A DNA stretch of 42,947 bases from Candidatus Dormiibacterota bacterium (lineage in GTDB: Bacteria > Chloroflexota > Dormibacteria > Aeolococcales > Aeolococcaceae): positions 1-42,947 of the forward strand of contig JAFARE010000032.1 of assembly GCA_019245575.1 (NCBI GenBank). Direction: 5' to 3'. Under the pieces are notes generated by a model, which was not told the DNA's origin, searched no databases, and saw only the letters and a list, made by a program, of their open reading frames with translations. The position numbers and the translations under genes are program-made. Below are positions 24,260 through 32,663 of this stretch, piece after piece (the stretch's first letter is position 1; every line of letters begins with the position of its first letter).

Positions 24260-25042
24260 ATGGAGCTCAACCTCCGAGGGCGAAGGGCGCTCGTCACCGG
24301 CGGCTCCAAAGGGATCGGCCTCGCCATCGCGGAAGAGCTGGCTGCGGAGGGCGCGCACGTGGCGATCTGCGCGCGCAATGCGGGCGAGGTTGACGCGGCG
24401 GCGGAGGGCCTGCGCGCAACTGCTGAGGTGGTGCACGCGCAGGTGGCCGACGTCACCGATCCCGAGGCGGTTCGCGAGCTGGTGGCCGACTCAGCGCGCG
24501 CGCTCGGCGGGCTGGACATCCTGGTGAACAACGCCGGCGGCGCGCACCCCGGGAACTTCGAGACGCTGACTGACGAGGACTGGCGCGCCGACCTCGACGT
24601 CAAGCTGTTCTCCCAGATCCGCTGCACGCGCGAGGCGCTGCCGCACCTCCGCCGCAGCGGCGCGGCGCGCGTCATCAACATCAACGCGGTGTACGCGCGC
24701 TACCCGGACCCCTCGTTCTTCGCCACCACCGTGAACCGAGCCGCGTGCCTCAACCTGTCGAAGGCGCTGGCCATCGAGCTCGCCGGTGACGGCATCCTGG
24801 TCAACAGCGTGAACATCGGCTTCGTCGTCACGCCGCAGTGGGAGAACATCCGCCGCCGGCGCGCGCCGGACCTGAGCCAGGACGAGTTTCTGGGGAAGCT
24901 CGCGGCGCAGGAGGTGCCGCTGGGCCGGTTCGGCGATGTGCGCGAGGTGAGCGGGCTGGTGGCCTTCCTGGCCGGCGATCGCGCGTCGTATCTCACCGGC
25001 ACGTCGATCGACGTCGCCGGCGGCATGGGCAAATACGTCTGA
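24260..25042 (+). CDS. Short-chain dehydrogenase/reductase fold protein lacking the catalytic triad
   Basis: 260 residues with a normal Rossmann part: TGGSKGIGLAIAEEL (cofactor loop), NNAGG (90-94), and a C-terminal YLTGTSIDVAGGM. However, at the active site the usual Ser-Tyr-Lys become A143, T156 and R160 (segment ARYPDPSFFATTVNRAACL). NAD(P) binding is likely, but classical hydride transfer is doubtful. It may be a pseudoenzyme, a lyase/isomerase or a dehydrogenase with another mechanism. Starts right after the cupin stop; its TGA overlaps the next ATG by 1 nt. Confidence 0.85.
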   Translation: MELNLRGRRALVTGGSKGIGLAIAEELAAEGAHVAICARNAGEVDAAAEGLRATAEVVHAQVADVTDPEAVRELVADSARALGGLDILVNNAGGAHPGNFETLTDEDWRADLDVKLFSQIRCTREALPHLRRSGAARVININAVYARYPDPSFFATTVNRAACLNLSKALAIELAGDGILVNSVNIGFVVTPQWENIRRRRAPDLSQDEFLGKLAAQEVPLGRFGDVREVSGLVAFLAGDRASYLTGTSIDVAGGMGKYV

Positions 25043-25854
25043 TGTGCAGGCTGCTGGCGTGGGTTGCGCCCCAGCCGCTCACCGTCGCCGAGGCCGTGGG
25101 CGAATCCGAGCTCGCGGCGTTCCGCCGGCTCTCCCTGCAGCACTCGGACGGCTGGGGGATTGCGTACCACCCAGCCGCGGGCGGCTCCGACATCCGCACT
25201 CAGCACTCGACACTCGCCGCCGCGCGCGACCCCGCGTTCGACGCCGCCGTGCGCGGCACGTCGTCGGATGCCGGGTTCGCCCATCTGCGCTGGGCCACCC
25301 CGGGACTGCCCGTGGTGGAGGAGAACACGCACCCCTTCCTGCACGACGGCTGGGCGTTCGCGCACAACGGCGCCATCCATCCGCAGGGCCGGCTCGACGA
25401 GCTGCTGTCACCGCGATGGCTGCGGCGCATGCGCGGCACCACTGACAGCGAGCGCTACTTCCTCGCCATCCTCGCGCGCATCGACGAGGGCATGAGTGTG
25501 CGCGACGCCATCGCCACGACGGTGCGCGAGATCTTCACCCGCTTCCAGCCCACCGGGCTCAACGCGATGCTCCTGGGCGCGGACGCGCTGTATGTCGTCA
25601 GCGCGTTCGACCCGGTGCGCGCGCCGGTGCTCGAGGAGGCGGAGAACCGCGGCGTGCCCCCGGACGCGGTGTCATACGACCTGCATCATCGCGGCGGCGA
25701 GCACTCATACGTGGTCGCGTCCTCAGGCCTGGGCCAGACCAGCTCCGCCGGCTGGGACCACTTGCCCAACATGACGCTGCTGCGCATCGAGCGCGGCACG
25801 CTCCGCACCGCGGTCGACTCGCTGGCCACGGACGCGGTCGCCGGCCGCGGCTGA
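25042..25854 (+). CDS. Class II glutamine-amidotransferase-fold hydrolase, EgtC/YafJ-like
   Basis: 270 residues. Starts MCRLLAWVA, so Cys2 would become the N-terminal nucleophile after Met removal. Typical Ntn motifs follow: HSDGWGIAYH, LRWATPG, ENTHPFLHDGWAFAHNGAIH (two segments) and DSERYFLAIL. EgtC in ergothioneine synthesis removes the gamma-glutamyl group from its substrate. No egtA, B, D or E gene is nearby, so this copy probably acts on another gamma-glutamyl compound, possibly the product of the GS-like ligase encoded 3 kb away (inference). Chosen start is 25042 (TGATG overlap); a longer frame upstream lies in the SDR gene. Converges with the next gene 7 bp on. Confidence 0.88.
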   Translation: MCRLLAWVAPQPLTVAEAVGESELAAFRRLSLQHSDGWGIAYHPAAGGSDIRTQHSTLAAARDPAFDAAVRGTSSDAGFAHLRWATPGLPVVEENTHPFLHDGWAFAHNGAIHPQGRLDELLSPRWLRRMRGTTDSERYFLAILARIDEGMSVRDAIATTVREIFTRFQPTGLNAMLLGADALYVVSAFDPVRAPVLEEAENRGVPPDAVSYDLHHRGGEHSYVVASSGLGQTSSAGWDHLPNMTLLRIERGTLRTAVDSLATDAVAGRG

Positions 25855-25861
25855 CGCCGGT

Positions 25862-26899
25862 TCAGTCGGCCGCGCCCGCTGCGGCTGCGCCGTGGTGTGA
25901 CGCCGCGTGACGGCGGGTGCCGATCCACGTGCCGGCGCGCTGCTGCCGGCGCACGTACAGCAGCGCGGGCGCGCCGATCATCGCCATGAGCACGTCGTTG
26001 TACCCTCGGTAGAGGAGTCCGGCGGCCGCGCCTGACGCCGCGGGAATGCCGAACGTCAGCATGATGACGGTGAGCAGGCCCTCGAATGCGCCGATGCCCA
26101 GCGGCAGGAACGATATCGCGGCGAAGGTGTAGCTCACGCCGAGCACGAACACCGCGGTGATGTAGCTGACCTTGAGCCCGATCGCCAGCAGCGCGAAGTA
26201 GAAGAGCAGGAACGACAGCGCCGCGGCGAGCCCCTGCAGCACGAACACCGTCAGCAGCGTGCGCGGCCGGCAGAGACGCACGAAGGCGCCGCGAATCTCG
26301 TGCAGCTGCTTGTCGAAGCGGCGCAGCGGCCGCACGTGCTCCACGACGCGGATCGCGCGCTCATAGGCCGGCTCCCAGAGGAGCACCGCGAAGATGCTGA
26401 GGAACCCGAGCATCACCGCGAGCATGAGCAGCGCGATGTTGTGACGCTGCACAAGCTGCGGCAGCGCACCGAAGCTCATCAGCATCATGTACGCGATCTC
26501 CTGCAGCGCGACCGTTGCGGTGATCGCGCCTGCTCCGCGCTCGTGGTCGGTGGAACGCACCATCGCCACGCGGGCGAGGTCGCCCATGGGCAGCACGATC
26601 ATCACCTGCCCTGCGATCTCGATGATCTGCGTGTGGCGGAAGCTGATGTGCTCGCCGACCGCGCGCAGCCCCACCCACCAGGCCCAGCCGCGGCACAGGT
26701 AGATGGCGAGCACCAGGGGCACCATCAGCAGCGCCAGGTTCCACTGGATGTGCTGGAACACATGGCCCAGGTTCAGCGGGTTGACGCCGACGATGAGGGC
26801 GATCAGCCCGGCGAGGGCGAAGAGCTCGGCCCAGAACCGGCGCAGCAGATGAAGAGGCGTCTTGAGCAGGGTCAACGCGGTACCCATGGTATGGCCCAC
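25862..26899 (-). CDS. Flippase-like membrane protein (lysylphosphatidylglycerol synthase TM-region family)
   Basis: 345 residues with about eight membrane helices. Motifs fit the UPF0104/LPG_synthase_TM family: VLPMGDLARVAMVRS, VALQEIAYMMLMS, and the late FLPLGIGAFEGLLTVIML (PxGxGxxE). It lacks the C-terminal aminoacyltransferase domain, so it is a stand-alone lipid or glycolipid translocase candidate. GTG 26899 start; ATG 26887 is an equally good start. No operon partner; the upstream minus gene ends 24 bp before. Confidence 0.85.
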   Translation of the reverse strand: MGHTMGTALTLLKTPLHLLRRFWAELFALAGLIALIVGVNPLNLGHVFQHIQWNLALLMVPLVLAIYLCRGWAWWVGLRAVGEHISFRHTQIIEIAGQVMIVLPMGDLARVAMVRSTDHERGAGAITATVALQEIAYMMLMSFGALPQLVQRHNIALLMLAVMLGFLSIFAVLLWEPAYERAIRVVEHVRPLRRFDKQLHEIRGAFVRLCRPRTLLTVFVLQGLAAALSFLLFYFALLAIGLKVSYITAVFVLGVSYTFAAISFLPLGIGAFEGLLTVIMLTFGIPAASGAAAGLLYRGYNDVLMAMIGAPALLYVRRQQRAGTWIGTRRHAASHHGAAAAGAAD

Positions 26900-26923
26900 C
26901 GGGGAGTGACGGGCCGAGGCGCC

Positions 26924-29245
26924 TCAGGCGGCGTGCCGTCGCGAGCGGAAGCGCGCCCCCGCGGGCAGCGCCACGGCCAGCACCGCCAGGGGAATGAGGG
27001 CGCTCAGCGGGGCTTCCGGGACCGGCGAGCCGGGGGTGCTGCCGTAAACGGAGACCACGGCCTGCAGCGGTGTCACCACGTCGCCGCCGTAGTCCTGGCC
27101 CGGTGGCGATGCGGTGGGGGAGATGAAGTTGGCCGGCGCGGCCGAGGGCACGGTGTACACCCACTGCTCGGCGTCGATCTCGTCGAGCGGCACACCGGTG
27201 AACGCGTTGTCGCTGCCCGCGGTGAAGAAGAAGTGCAGTCCCATCTCGCCGATGGCCGCCTGGAAGGGCATGGTGGTGGATGTGTCGAAGCCGAGCTGCT
27301 GGTAGCCGGGGTTGCCCGGCGCTGGCGGCGCGCAGTGCAGGTCGGAGTACGCGAGCGATGGGTTCCCCGACTGCTGCCGCCAGTACTGCACGTAGCCGTT
27401 CTGCACGTTGCTGCTCGTGGAGTCCTCACCCGGCCACGGGCGCGCGAACGGCGAGTCACCGGTGCCGTCGTCGAAGCATGCGTCGTCGCGATAGAAGGGC
27501 ACCACCGCCGGCTGCAGCACCGTCGTCGGACCCGTGATGTCGGCGGCGAACACCAGTGAGCCCTGGTTGCCTGACAGCTCCTCGGGGTTGTAGATCGCGG
27601 TGCAGATGTCCTGCGTGGGCACGCACGTGTTGAAGAACGCGGGCTGCCCGCTCACCGGCACCTGGTCGATCTCGCCGGCGCTCTGCGCGTTGCGGCCGTC
27701 GACTGCGATGCCGGCTGGATTCTTCTGGTTGTAGTACGTCTGCACCGCGCCGTAGCGGAAGTCCCATGAGGTGTACAGCCCGTCGGGCGGGATCGGGTGC
27801 ACGCGCACGTGGTAGCTGAAGTCGAAACCGTCGCGGTAGTAGAACTCCGTCTTGGTGACATTTGTGCCGGAGTCCGCGCCCCACACCTCGCGGATGGCGC
27901 GCACCGGTCCCACTTTCCAGCCGAGCAGCGATGAGTTGAGCTCCCAGTTGGTCTGCTCGTCCTCGAAGCCGACGACGGATATCGTCGAGTTCGGGCTCGA
28001 CTGGAAGGCGCGTCCCTTCCAGCGCGAGATGAGGTTGGTGCCCAGCCCGCCGCTGCCGGCCACGCGCACGGAGCGAACCATCCAGCGCCCACTCGCTCTG
28101 ACGCTGTATGTCGGTGTTGTGACGGTCGTGCCGTCGCGCGGCTGCCGGTCGATGGAGGGCCGCGGCGAGCCGTCCGGTGTGGTGATCGGCGGACTGGCGT
28201 CGTTGTTCGCCGCGGTGCGGCACACGTCGCCACCGATGTTGGGCCCGTAGCCGACATTGCTGATGCCGATGCGCTCCGGGTCGCCCGGACCCCACGTGTA
28301 GCGATCGACCCATTCGTCCGCGTTGGCGTCGCGCACCATCGACACGTAGCCGTTGCTCGCGTTGAAATGCGATCCGCCCGGCTGCAGGAAGAGATACACG
28401 TAGCTCGTCGCCGCGCTGCCGTCCGCCGGCGCGGTGGGATCGACGATGGCGACCTGCTGTCCGTTGCCCGCCTGTGTGCCCGCAGGCTGCGGTGTGCCGC
28501 TCGGCGCCTGCGTTCCCGCGTCACCGGCCATGAACGTGATCTGGTCGTCGTCGTTCAGCTCGGCGTGGCCCGCGGCGGTGTTCACCGGATCCTGCATCGC
28601 CTGCGTGTAGTCGTCCGCCGCGACGCCCGCCGTGTGCGGCGGTGAGACAACGCCGTTGGCGATCGCCTGTGCCAGCTCGGCCTGGCCCGCCGCGCCGGGG
28701 AGCTGGTAGCGCGCGTCGCATGGCGACGCATCGCTCACGCCGATGATGCCGCCGAACACCTTCTTCCACGACTCCTCGCCGGTGGAGTGCGCCGTGGGGT
28801 TCCACGCGTACGTGAGCTCCTGGTCGGTGCCCGAGTACACGCTGAACGACGAGTGCCCGTTGGCCAGGAAGTACGGGAACATCTGGTCAACCTGCACCGG
28901 CACCTCGACCCACGCCGTGCCGGTCCAGCGATACGCGGCGATGTCGTCCGGGTTCACGCCGGTGCGCGTGTCCGGCGGCACGGTGATGACGCCGTTGTGC
29001 GCCGAGCGAGTGTTGTCACCGCTGAAGGAGCTGCTGACACCGGAGGGATATGGGGCCGGGGCGCCGGTGGCTGCGGCGCGGCTCCACGAGGGGATGTCCG
29101 CCCCGGTGATCGTCACCGGCTCGGACGCGCGCGCCTGCACGACGACGCCTCCGCCGAAGCTCGCCGCCGCCGCGGCGTGGCTCGAGAGCGCCGGGACGAT
29201 GCCCGACGCGGCCAGAGCCGCGGCCATCGCGATCCGTCCTCGCAA
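26924..29245 (-). CDS. Large secreted protein with C-terminal membrane-anchor tail
   Basis: 773 residues. Start is TTG at 29245, supported by GGAGGAAGG just upstream. Signal peptide at 1-30 (ends SSHAAAAA). The body (40-730) is rich in beta-strand and Gly/Thr/Asp (e.g. YAWNPTAHSTGEESWKKVFGG); no enzyme family recognised. The C-terminus is VPEAPLSALIPLAVLAVALP then GARFRSRR: a short Pro/Glu motif, a hydrophobic helix and a basic end, like PEP-CTERM-type sorting tails. The same plan ends the BNR protein at 38672-40483. Predicted to be exported and anchored at the surface. Shares a leader element with the G1 peptidase gene. Confidence 0.8.
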   Translation of the reverse strand: MRGRIAMAAALAASGIVPALSSHAAAAASFGGGVVVQARASEPVTITGADIPSWSRAAATGAPAPYPSGVSSSFSGDNTRSAHNGVITVPPDTRTGVNPDDIAAYRWTGTAWVEVPVQVDQMFPYFLANGHSSFSVYSGTDQELTYAWNPTAHSTGEESWKKVFGGIIGVSDASPCDARYQLPGAAGQAELAQAIANGVVSPPHTAGVAADDYTQAMQDPVNTAAGHAELNDDDQITFMAGDAGTQAPSGTPQPAGTQAGNGQQVAIVDPTAPADGSAATSYVYLFLQPGGSHFNASNGYVSMVRDANADEWVDRYTWGPGDPERIGISNVGYGPNIGGDVCRTAANNDASPPITTPDGSPRPSIDRQPRDGTTVTTPTYSVRASGRWMVRSVRVAGSGGLGTNLISRWKGRAFQSSPNSTISVVGFEDEQTNWELNSSLLGWKVGPVRAIREVWGADSGTNVTKTEFYYRDGFDFSYHVRVHPIPPDGLYTSWDFRYGAVQTYYNQKNPAGIAVDGRNAQSAGEIDQVPVSGQPAFFNTCVPTQDICTAIYNPEELSGNQGSLVFAADITGPTTVLQPAVVPFYRDDACFDDGTGDSPFARPWPGEDSTSSNVQNGYVQYWRQQSGNPSLAYSDLHCAPPAPGNPGYQQLGFDTSTTMPFQAAIGEMGLHFFFTAGSDNAFTGVPLDEIDAEQWVYTVPSAAPANFISPTASPPGQDYGGDVVTPLQAVVSVYGSTPGSPVPEAPLSALIPLAVLAVALPAGARFRSRRHAA

Positions 29246-29247
29246 TC

Positions 29248-29267
29248 ACCTTCCTCCGGGCGCCCAA
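29248..29267 (-). promoter_or_regulatory. Leader element and ribosome site shared with the G1 peptidase gene
   Basis: On the plus strand the element reads ACCTTCCTCC then GGGCG and CCCAA. As mRNA it is TTGGGCG...CCC followed by GGAGGAAGGT, immediately before the TTG start at 29245. The counterpart is at 42195-42219. Confidence 0.5.
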
Positions 29268-29306
29268 GTTCCGCCCTCAAAGCAAACGACCGGGGGTGCC
29301 TGGGCC

Positions 29307-29355
29307 TTGCGGCGACGGTCGATAAGTAGTACGATCGTGTTATGACACGATCGTA
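29307..29355 (+). promoter_or_regulatory. Leaderless promoter and operator of the XRE/nucleotidyltransferase operon
   Basis: TTGCGG (29307-29312), 17-bp spacer, TACGAT (29330-29335), then 6 nt to ATG at 29342. The predicted first transcribed base is the A of the start codon, and no ribosome site exists upstream. A perfect inverted repeat, TACGATCGTGT (29330-29340) and ACACGATCGTA (29345-29355) around TATG, covers the -10 box and the start codon: a likely autorepression site for the XRE protein. Confidence 0.7.
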
Positions 29356-29692
29356 TCAGCGCATGCCCGGCCCGGCTCTGTCGTCCTCCCTGTTGACCAT
29401 GGCGAGGTTGAAGGCAGGCATGACCCAGCGGGAGCTGGCTGACGCTGCGGGAGTACCCGTCACGATGGTGTCCGCGTACGAGCGGGGGCGGCGTGAGGCG
29501 ACCCTACCCACATTGCTGCGGATGCTTCATGCCGCTGGATTCGAACTGCGCACGCATTTGACACCAGTGGACGCTCATGACGAGTCGCTGCGGGTGCTCG
29601 AGGATGCGCGTACTCCTGAGCAGCGGCGGTTGCGCGACCGCGAGATTGAGATGTGGCGGAGTGCGACCCTGTTGGATGCGCCCGATGCCTGA
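29342..29692 (+). CDS. XRE-family HTH protein, probable antitoxin
   Basis: 116 residues. Helix-turn-helix at about 18-72: LTMARLKAGMTQRELADAAG, VPVTMVSAYERGRREATLP, LLRMLHAAGF. The C-terminal 40 residues are charged and helical (LEDARTPEQRRLRDREIEMW), a typical partner-binding arm. Predicted leaderless mRNA with an operator over the start codon. The stop overlaps the nucleotidyltransferase start, so the pair behaves as a two-gene module, antitoxin first. Confidence 0.85.
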   Translation: MTRSYQRMPGPALSSSLLTMARLKAGMTQRELADAAGVPVTMVSAYERGRREATLPTLLRMLHAAGFELRTHLTPVDAHDESLRVLEDARTPEQRRLRDREIEMWRSATLLDAPDA

Positions 29693-30197
29693 AGAGCCCA
29701 GTCTCAACGCTACGGCAATCGTCTCGGCTCTGAACAAGCACGGCGTCACATACGTGGTCATCGGAGCCTTCGCCGCGATCGCCCAGCGGGCGCCGATAGC
29801 GCCGACACGCGACATAGACATAACCCCTGACCGCAGCCGGAGCAACTGCGAACGGCTGTCGGCGGCCCTGAGCGAGTTGCAGGCGCGCGTGCGGACGCAA
29901 TCCGTGCCCGACGGCCTCGCATTCAACCATGACGGCGCATCGATCCAATCTGTTGACGTCTGGAACCTGACGTGTCCGGACGGCGAGTTCGACATTTCGT
30001 TTGGGCCTGCGGCATTCCCGGAGGGGTTCGCGTCACTCTTATCGCATGCGCATCGCGTGCGCGTCGGCGAAGTCGAAATCCTTGTGGCCGACCTCGACGA
30101 CGTCATCCGATCCAAGGAGGCTGCCGGCCGCCCCAAGGATATCCAGGCACTCCCCGCGTTGTACCGCCACCGCGACAGACGGAGGCGCACCCGGTAG
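29685..30197 (+). CDS. MNT/AbiEii-type nucleotidyltransferase, probable toxin or effector
   Basis: 170 residues. Core motif VVIGAFAAIAQRAPIAPTRDIDI is the nucleotidyltransferase signature (GxxA...TxDxD) with two of the metal-binding Asp in RDIDI; a third acidic residue may be in SIQSVDVW or GEFDISFG. C-terminal VADLDDVIRSKEAAGRPKD is typical of this family (short KxxxxRxKD motif). In known systems such enzymes inactivate tRNA or proteins by adding nucleotides; here the target is unknown. ATG 29685 overlaps the XRE stop; ATG 29676 is an alternative. Both are weakly preceded by ribosome sites, which fits coupling. Confidence 0.8.
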   Translation: MPEEPSLNATAIVSALNKHGVTYVVIGAFAAIAQRAPIAPTRDIDITPDRSRSNCERLSAALSELQARVRTQSVPDGLAFNHDGASIQSVDVWNLTCPDGEFDISFGPAAFPEGFASLLSHAHRVRVGEVEILVADLDDVIRSKEAAGRPKDIQALPALYRHRDRRRRTR

Positions 30198-30596
30198 ACC
30201 TACGCGACTCCGGGAGAGTCGCGGTGCGGCGGGGGGTGCATCTGCAGCCACGCCTCCAGCCGCAGCATCGCGTCGGCGCGGCGCGCCGGCTCTTCGAGCA
30301 GATCCATCAGACGCTGCAGGCGCGCGTAACGGGCCTCCGCCGCGGCCTCCGCTTGATCCGCCCGGGACTGGGCGTCTTCCACCGCTCCTCTCCGACCCTT
30401 GCCTGCGAGCGCAGGCGTGGCTCAGTGTAGGAGATCGCGACGTATCGCACCAGGCGCGTCGAGAGGTACAGAGGCTGCTGTCGCGCCGCCTTCGCTGAAA
30501 CCAGCCGCCTCGATCTGACATCGGGGCTGCTGAGCGTTACCAACCTGTTGGGAAGCGTCCATTGCCGGATGGACCTACGACCTCGATGCTTCGTGC
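30198..30596. other. 400-bp stretch with one small candidate gene
   Basis: Holds the minus-strand small frame at 30200-30382 and a perfect hairpin GCCTGC-GAGC-GCAGGC at 30401-30416. The remaining bases up to 30596 show nothing I can support. Confidence 0.5.
30200..30382 (-). CDS. Small charged helical protein, hypothetical
   Basis: 60 residues, GTG start at 30382 with AGGAG 6 nt upstream. Almost entirely charged and Ala-rich helix (RADQAEAAAEARYARLQRL), able to form a coiled coil. It resembles the C-terminal helix of Uma2-like proteins and could be a remnant of one. A TACACT hexamer (30426-30421) may be its -10. Converges with the nucleotidyltransferase gene, 2 bp apart. No function inferred. 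Confidence 0.4.
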   Translation of the reverse strand: MEDAQSRADQAEAAAEARYARLQRLMDLLEEPARRADAMLRLEAWLQMHPPPHRDSPGVA

Positions 30597-32420
30597 ATGG
30601 GCAAGGAGGCCGGCCCTGGGGAGGCGCCGGTTGGGGATGCGGGAGTGCGCACACGGCCGGGGGCTGCGCTGCTCCCCGTCTTCAACATCCCCGACAGGGC
30701 CACGATCGCGTACGAGGTGCTGCCCCGGCCTGCCGGGGATGCGCCGGGCATGGCGCTGCTGCGCGACGCCTTCGAGGCCGCGCAGCACACGTCCCCCGCG
30801 ATCCTGCTGATCCCGTTCAACGGCATCTTCGACAGCCGGGCTGCGGAGGCTGCCGCGCTGGTGCGGCAGTTCGGCATCACGCCGAGCGAGGTCGCCTGGA
30901 TCGTCGGCACGCAGATCTGCCAGGACCCCGAGGCCGACCGCCACGTTGCGGCCCTGCGCCAGGCGGGATTCCGCTTCGCGGTTGAGGCGCCGGAGTGGGC
31001 GGCCACCGCGCACCACTGCATCGCCGCACACCGCCCGGACTTCCTCCTGATCGATCCCGCCTGCGTGCAGGAGGTTCCGGACAGCCGCCTGGCGCGTGCC
31101 GAGCTGGCCGCGCTCATCTCCTTTACCGCGAGGCTGGACGTCAGCATCATCGCGCGCGGCGTGGACACGCCGGCCGTGGCCGCGGCGCTCGCCGCGGTGG
31201 GCCTGCAGCACGGGAGCGGCGCGCACCTGAGCCCGCCGCTGGTGATGGACACCTCGCTCGCGGCCGACGGGGACATGGTGGTGGACGCGGCCTGGTTTCG
31301 CCGCCATGCGCCGCGCCGTCTCGACCCGGTCCGTGAGGACGCCTTCATCGGGACACATGTCGTCGAGCTGCGCGAGGCGGAGCATGACGCTGTCACCTCC
31401 GACGAGGTGGCGCAGACGCTCGCCGAGGCGGCGCGGCTGCTGCAGGCCGAGCACGACCCCGCGCGCATCATGGGCGTCGTCGCGGAGCTGCTGCCGCGCG
31501 TCATCCCGATGAGCTCTCTGGCGATCCTGGAGGCCGACTGGGACACCGACTCGTTCATCCCGCGTCTGCTCGCCGGCAGCGAGGTTGCGGCGCTGCGTGA
31601 TGTCCCCTTCCCGATGAGCCGCGGCATCACCGGATGGGCGTTCGCGCGGGGCACGCCGTACAACTGCAGCAACACGCTGACGCACCCGGCGGCGGGCACC
31701 GTGCCCGGCACCGAGGACGACTGGGACGACGAGTCGATGCTCGTGATCCCGCTGATCGCCGGCGACCACCGCATCGGCGTGCTGGATGTGTGGCGCAGCG
31801 GCGTCGGCCAGTTCAGCGAGCGCGACCTGCAGCTGTGCGCGCTCTTCGCGCACATCGCCGCCGCCGCATGGCACAACGCGAACCTCTATCGCGAGGTGGA
31901 GCACCGCGCGCGCACCGACGCGCTGACGGGGCTGCACAACACACGCTGGCTCGACGAGGTGATGCCGCAGGAGGCGGCGCGCACCCTGCGCGCGGGCGCG
32001 CAGATCGGCGTGCTGCTGCTCGACATCGACCATTTCAAGCTGATCAACGACACCGGTGGGCACGCCGCGGGCGACCGCGCGCTGCGCAACGTTGCGCGCG
32101 TGCTCCGCTCGGTGGTGCGCGCCGGTGACGACGTGGTGCGCTACGGCGGCGAGGAGTTCCTCATCCTGCTGCACGACAGCGGGCCCGACGGCGCGGTGCG
32201 CGTCGCCGAGGAGGTGCGTCAGGCGCTGTTCGAGATGCCGCCCGCGGTGCCCGACGTGCGCACCACGGCGTCCATCGGCGTCGCCGTGTTCCCGCTGCAC
32301 GGGGACACGCTCGACGAGGTCGTTCGCGAAGCCGACCTCATGATGTACCGCGCCAAGGCATCAGGCCGCGACCGCGTGATCGCCGCGCCGGTGGAAGCTC
32401 AGATCGCAGAAGCCTCCTGA
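30597..32420 (+). CDS. Degenerate EAL - GAF - GGDEF diguanylate cyclase
   Basis: 607 residues, cytoplasmic. Residues about 20-235 match an EAL fold: YEVLPRP (EAL-like), LLIPFNGIFD, but the ELxE, DDFG and lysine motifs are lost (WIVGTQIC, FAVEAPEW, LLIDP, RGVD), so no phosphodiesterase activity is expected. A GAF domain follows (about 260-430). The GGDEF domain (440-600) has TDALTGLHN, DIDHFKLIND and active-site YGGEEF near 516-521, plus an I-site RAGD five residues before it, so it should make cyclic di-GMP with product inhibition. Probably a sensor-controlled cyclase. Start ATG 30597 lacks a good ribosome site; an in-frame GTG about 16 codons on is possible. Confidence 0.88.
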   Translation: MGKEAGPGEAPVGDAGVRTRPGAALLPVFNIPDRATIAYEVLPRPAGDAPGMALLRDAFEAAQHTSPAILLIPFNGIFDSRAAEAAALVRQFGITPSEVAWIVGTQICQDPEADRHVAALRQAGFRFAVEAPEWAATAHHCIAAHRPDFLLIDPACVQEVPDSRLARAELAALISFTARLDVSIIARGVDTPAVAAALAAVGLQHGSGAHLSPPLVMDTSLAADGDMVVDAAWFRRHAPRRLDPVREDAFIGTHVVELREAEHDAVTSDEVAQTLAEAARLLQAEHDPARIMGVVAELLPRVIPMSSLAILEADWDTDSFIPRLLAGSEVAALRDVPFPMSRGITGWAFARGTPYNCSNTLTHPAAGTVPGTEDDWDDESMLVIPLIAGDHRIGVLDVWRSGVGQFSERDLQLCALFAHIAAAAWHNANLYREVEHRARTDALTGLHNTRWLDEVMPQEAARTLRAGAQIGVLLLDIDHFKLINDTGGHAAGDRALRNVARVLRSVVRAGDDVVRYGGEEFLILLHDSGPDGAVRVAEEVRQALFEMPPAVPDVRTTASIGVAVFPLHGDTLDEVVREADLMMYRAKASGRDRVIAAPVEAQIAEAS

Positions 32421-32663
32421 GGCGCCGGCCGAACACGACCTGACCCAGCGCGGCCGCCATGCCGGTCGACGCCAGCCCCGCGTTGCCCATGCCGTGCACG
32501 AGTCCACCGAACGCGTGCACGATCCCCGCGAACACCAGATTTCCCCCTCTCGGTGCCATCCCCCTGACAGCCGCGGCCCAGTGTGCGGGTCCGGCACCAT
32601 CGCGTCAAGCGCGTTGATGCCGCTGCCCGCCCTGGATCGCGTCGCTATGCTCCACCTCAGCGC

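Noticed and set aside
30307-30654. Possible Uma2-like pseudogene on the minus strand
   Set aside because: Only a faint resemblance (LYLSTRLVRYVAI); no catalytic motif; not enough to call a pseudogene.
32338-32559. Minus-strand 73-residue frame with a hydrophobic start
   Set aside because: Overlaps the 3' end of the GGDEF gene and has a ribosome-like site too close to the ATG; no homology recognised. The 32421-32663 gap otherwise holds nothing I can support.
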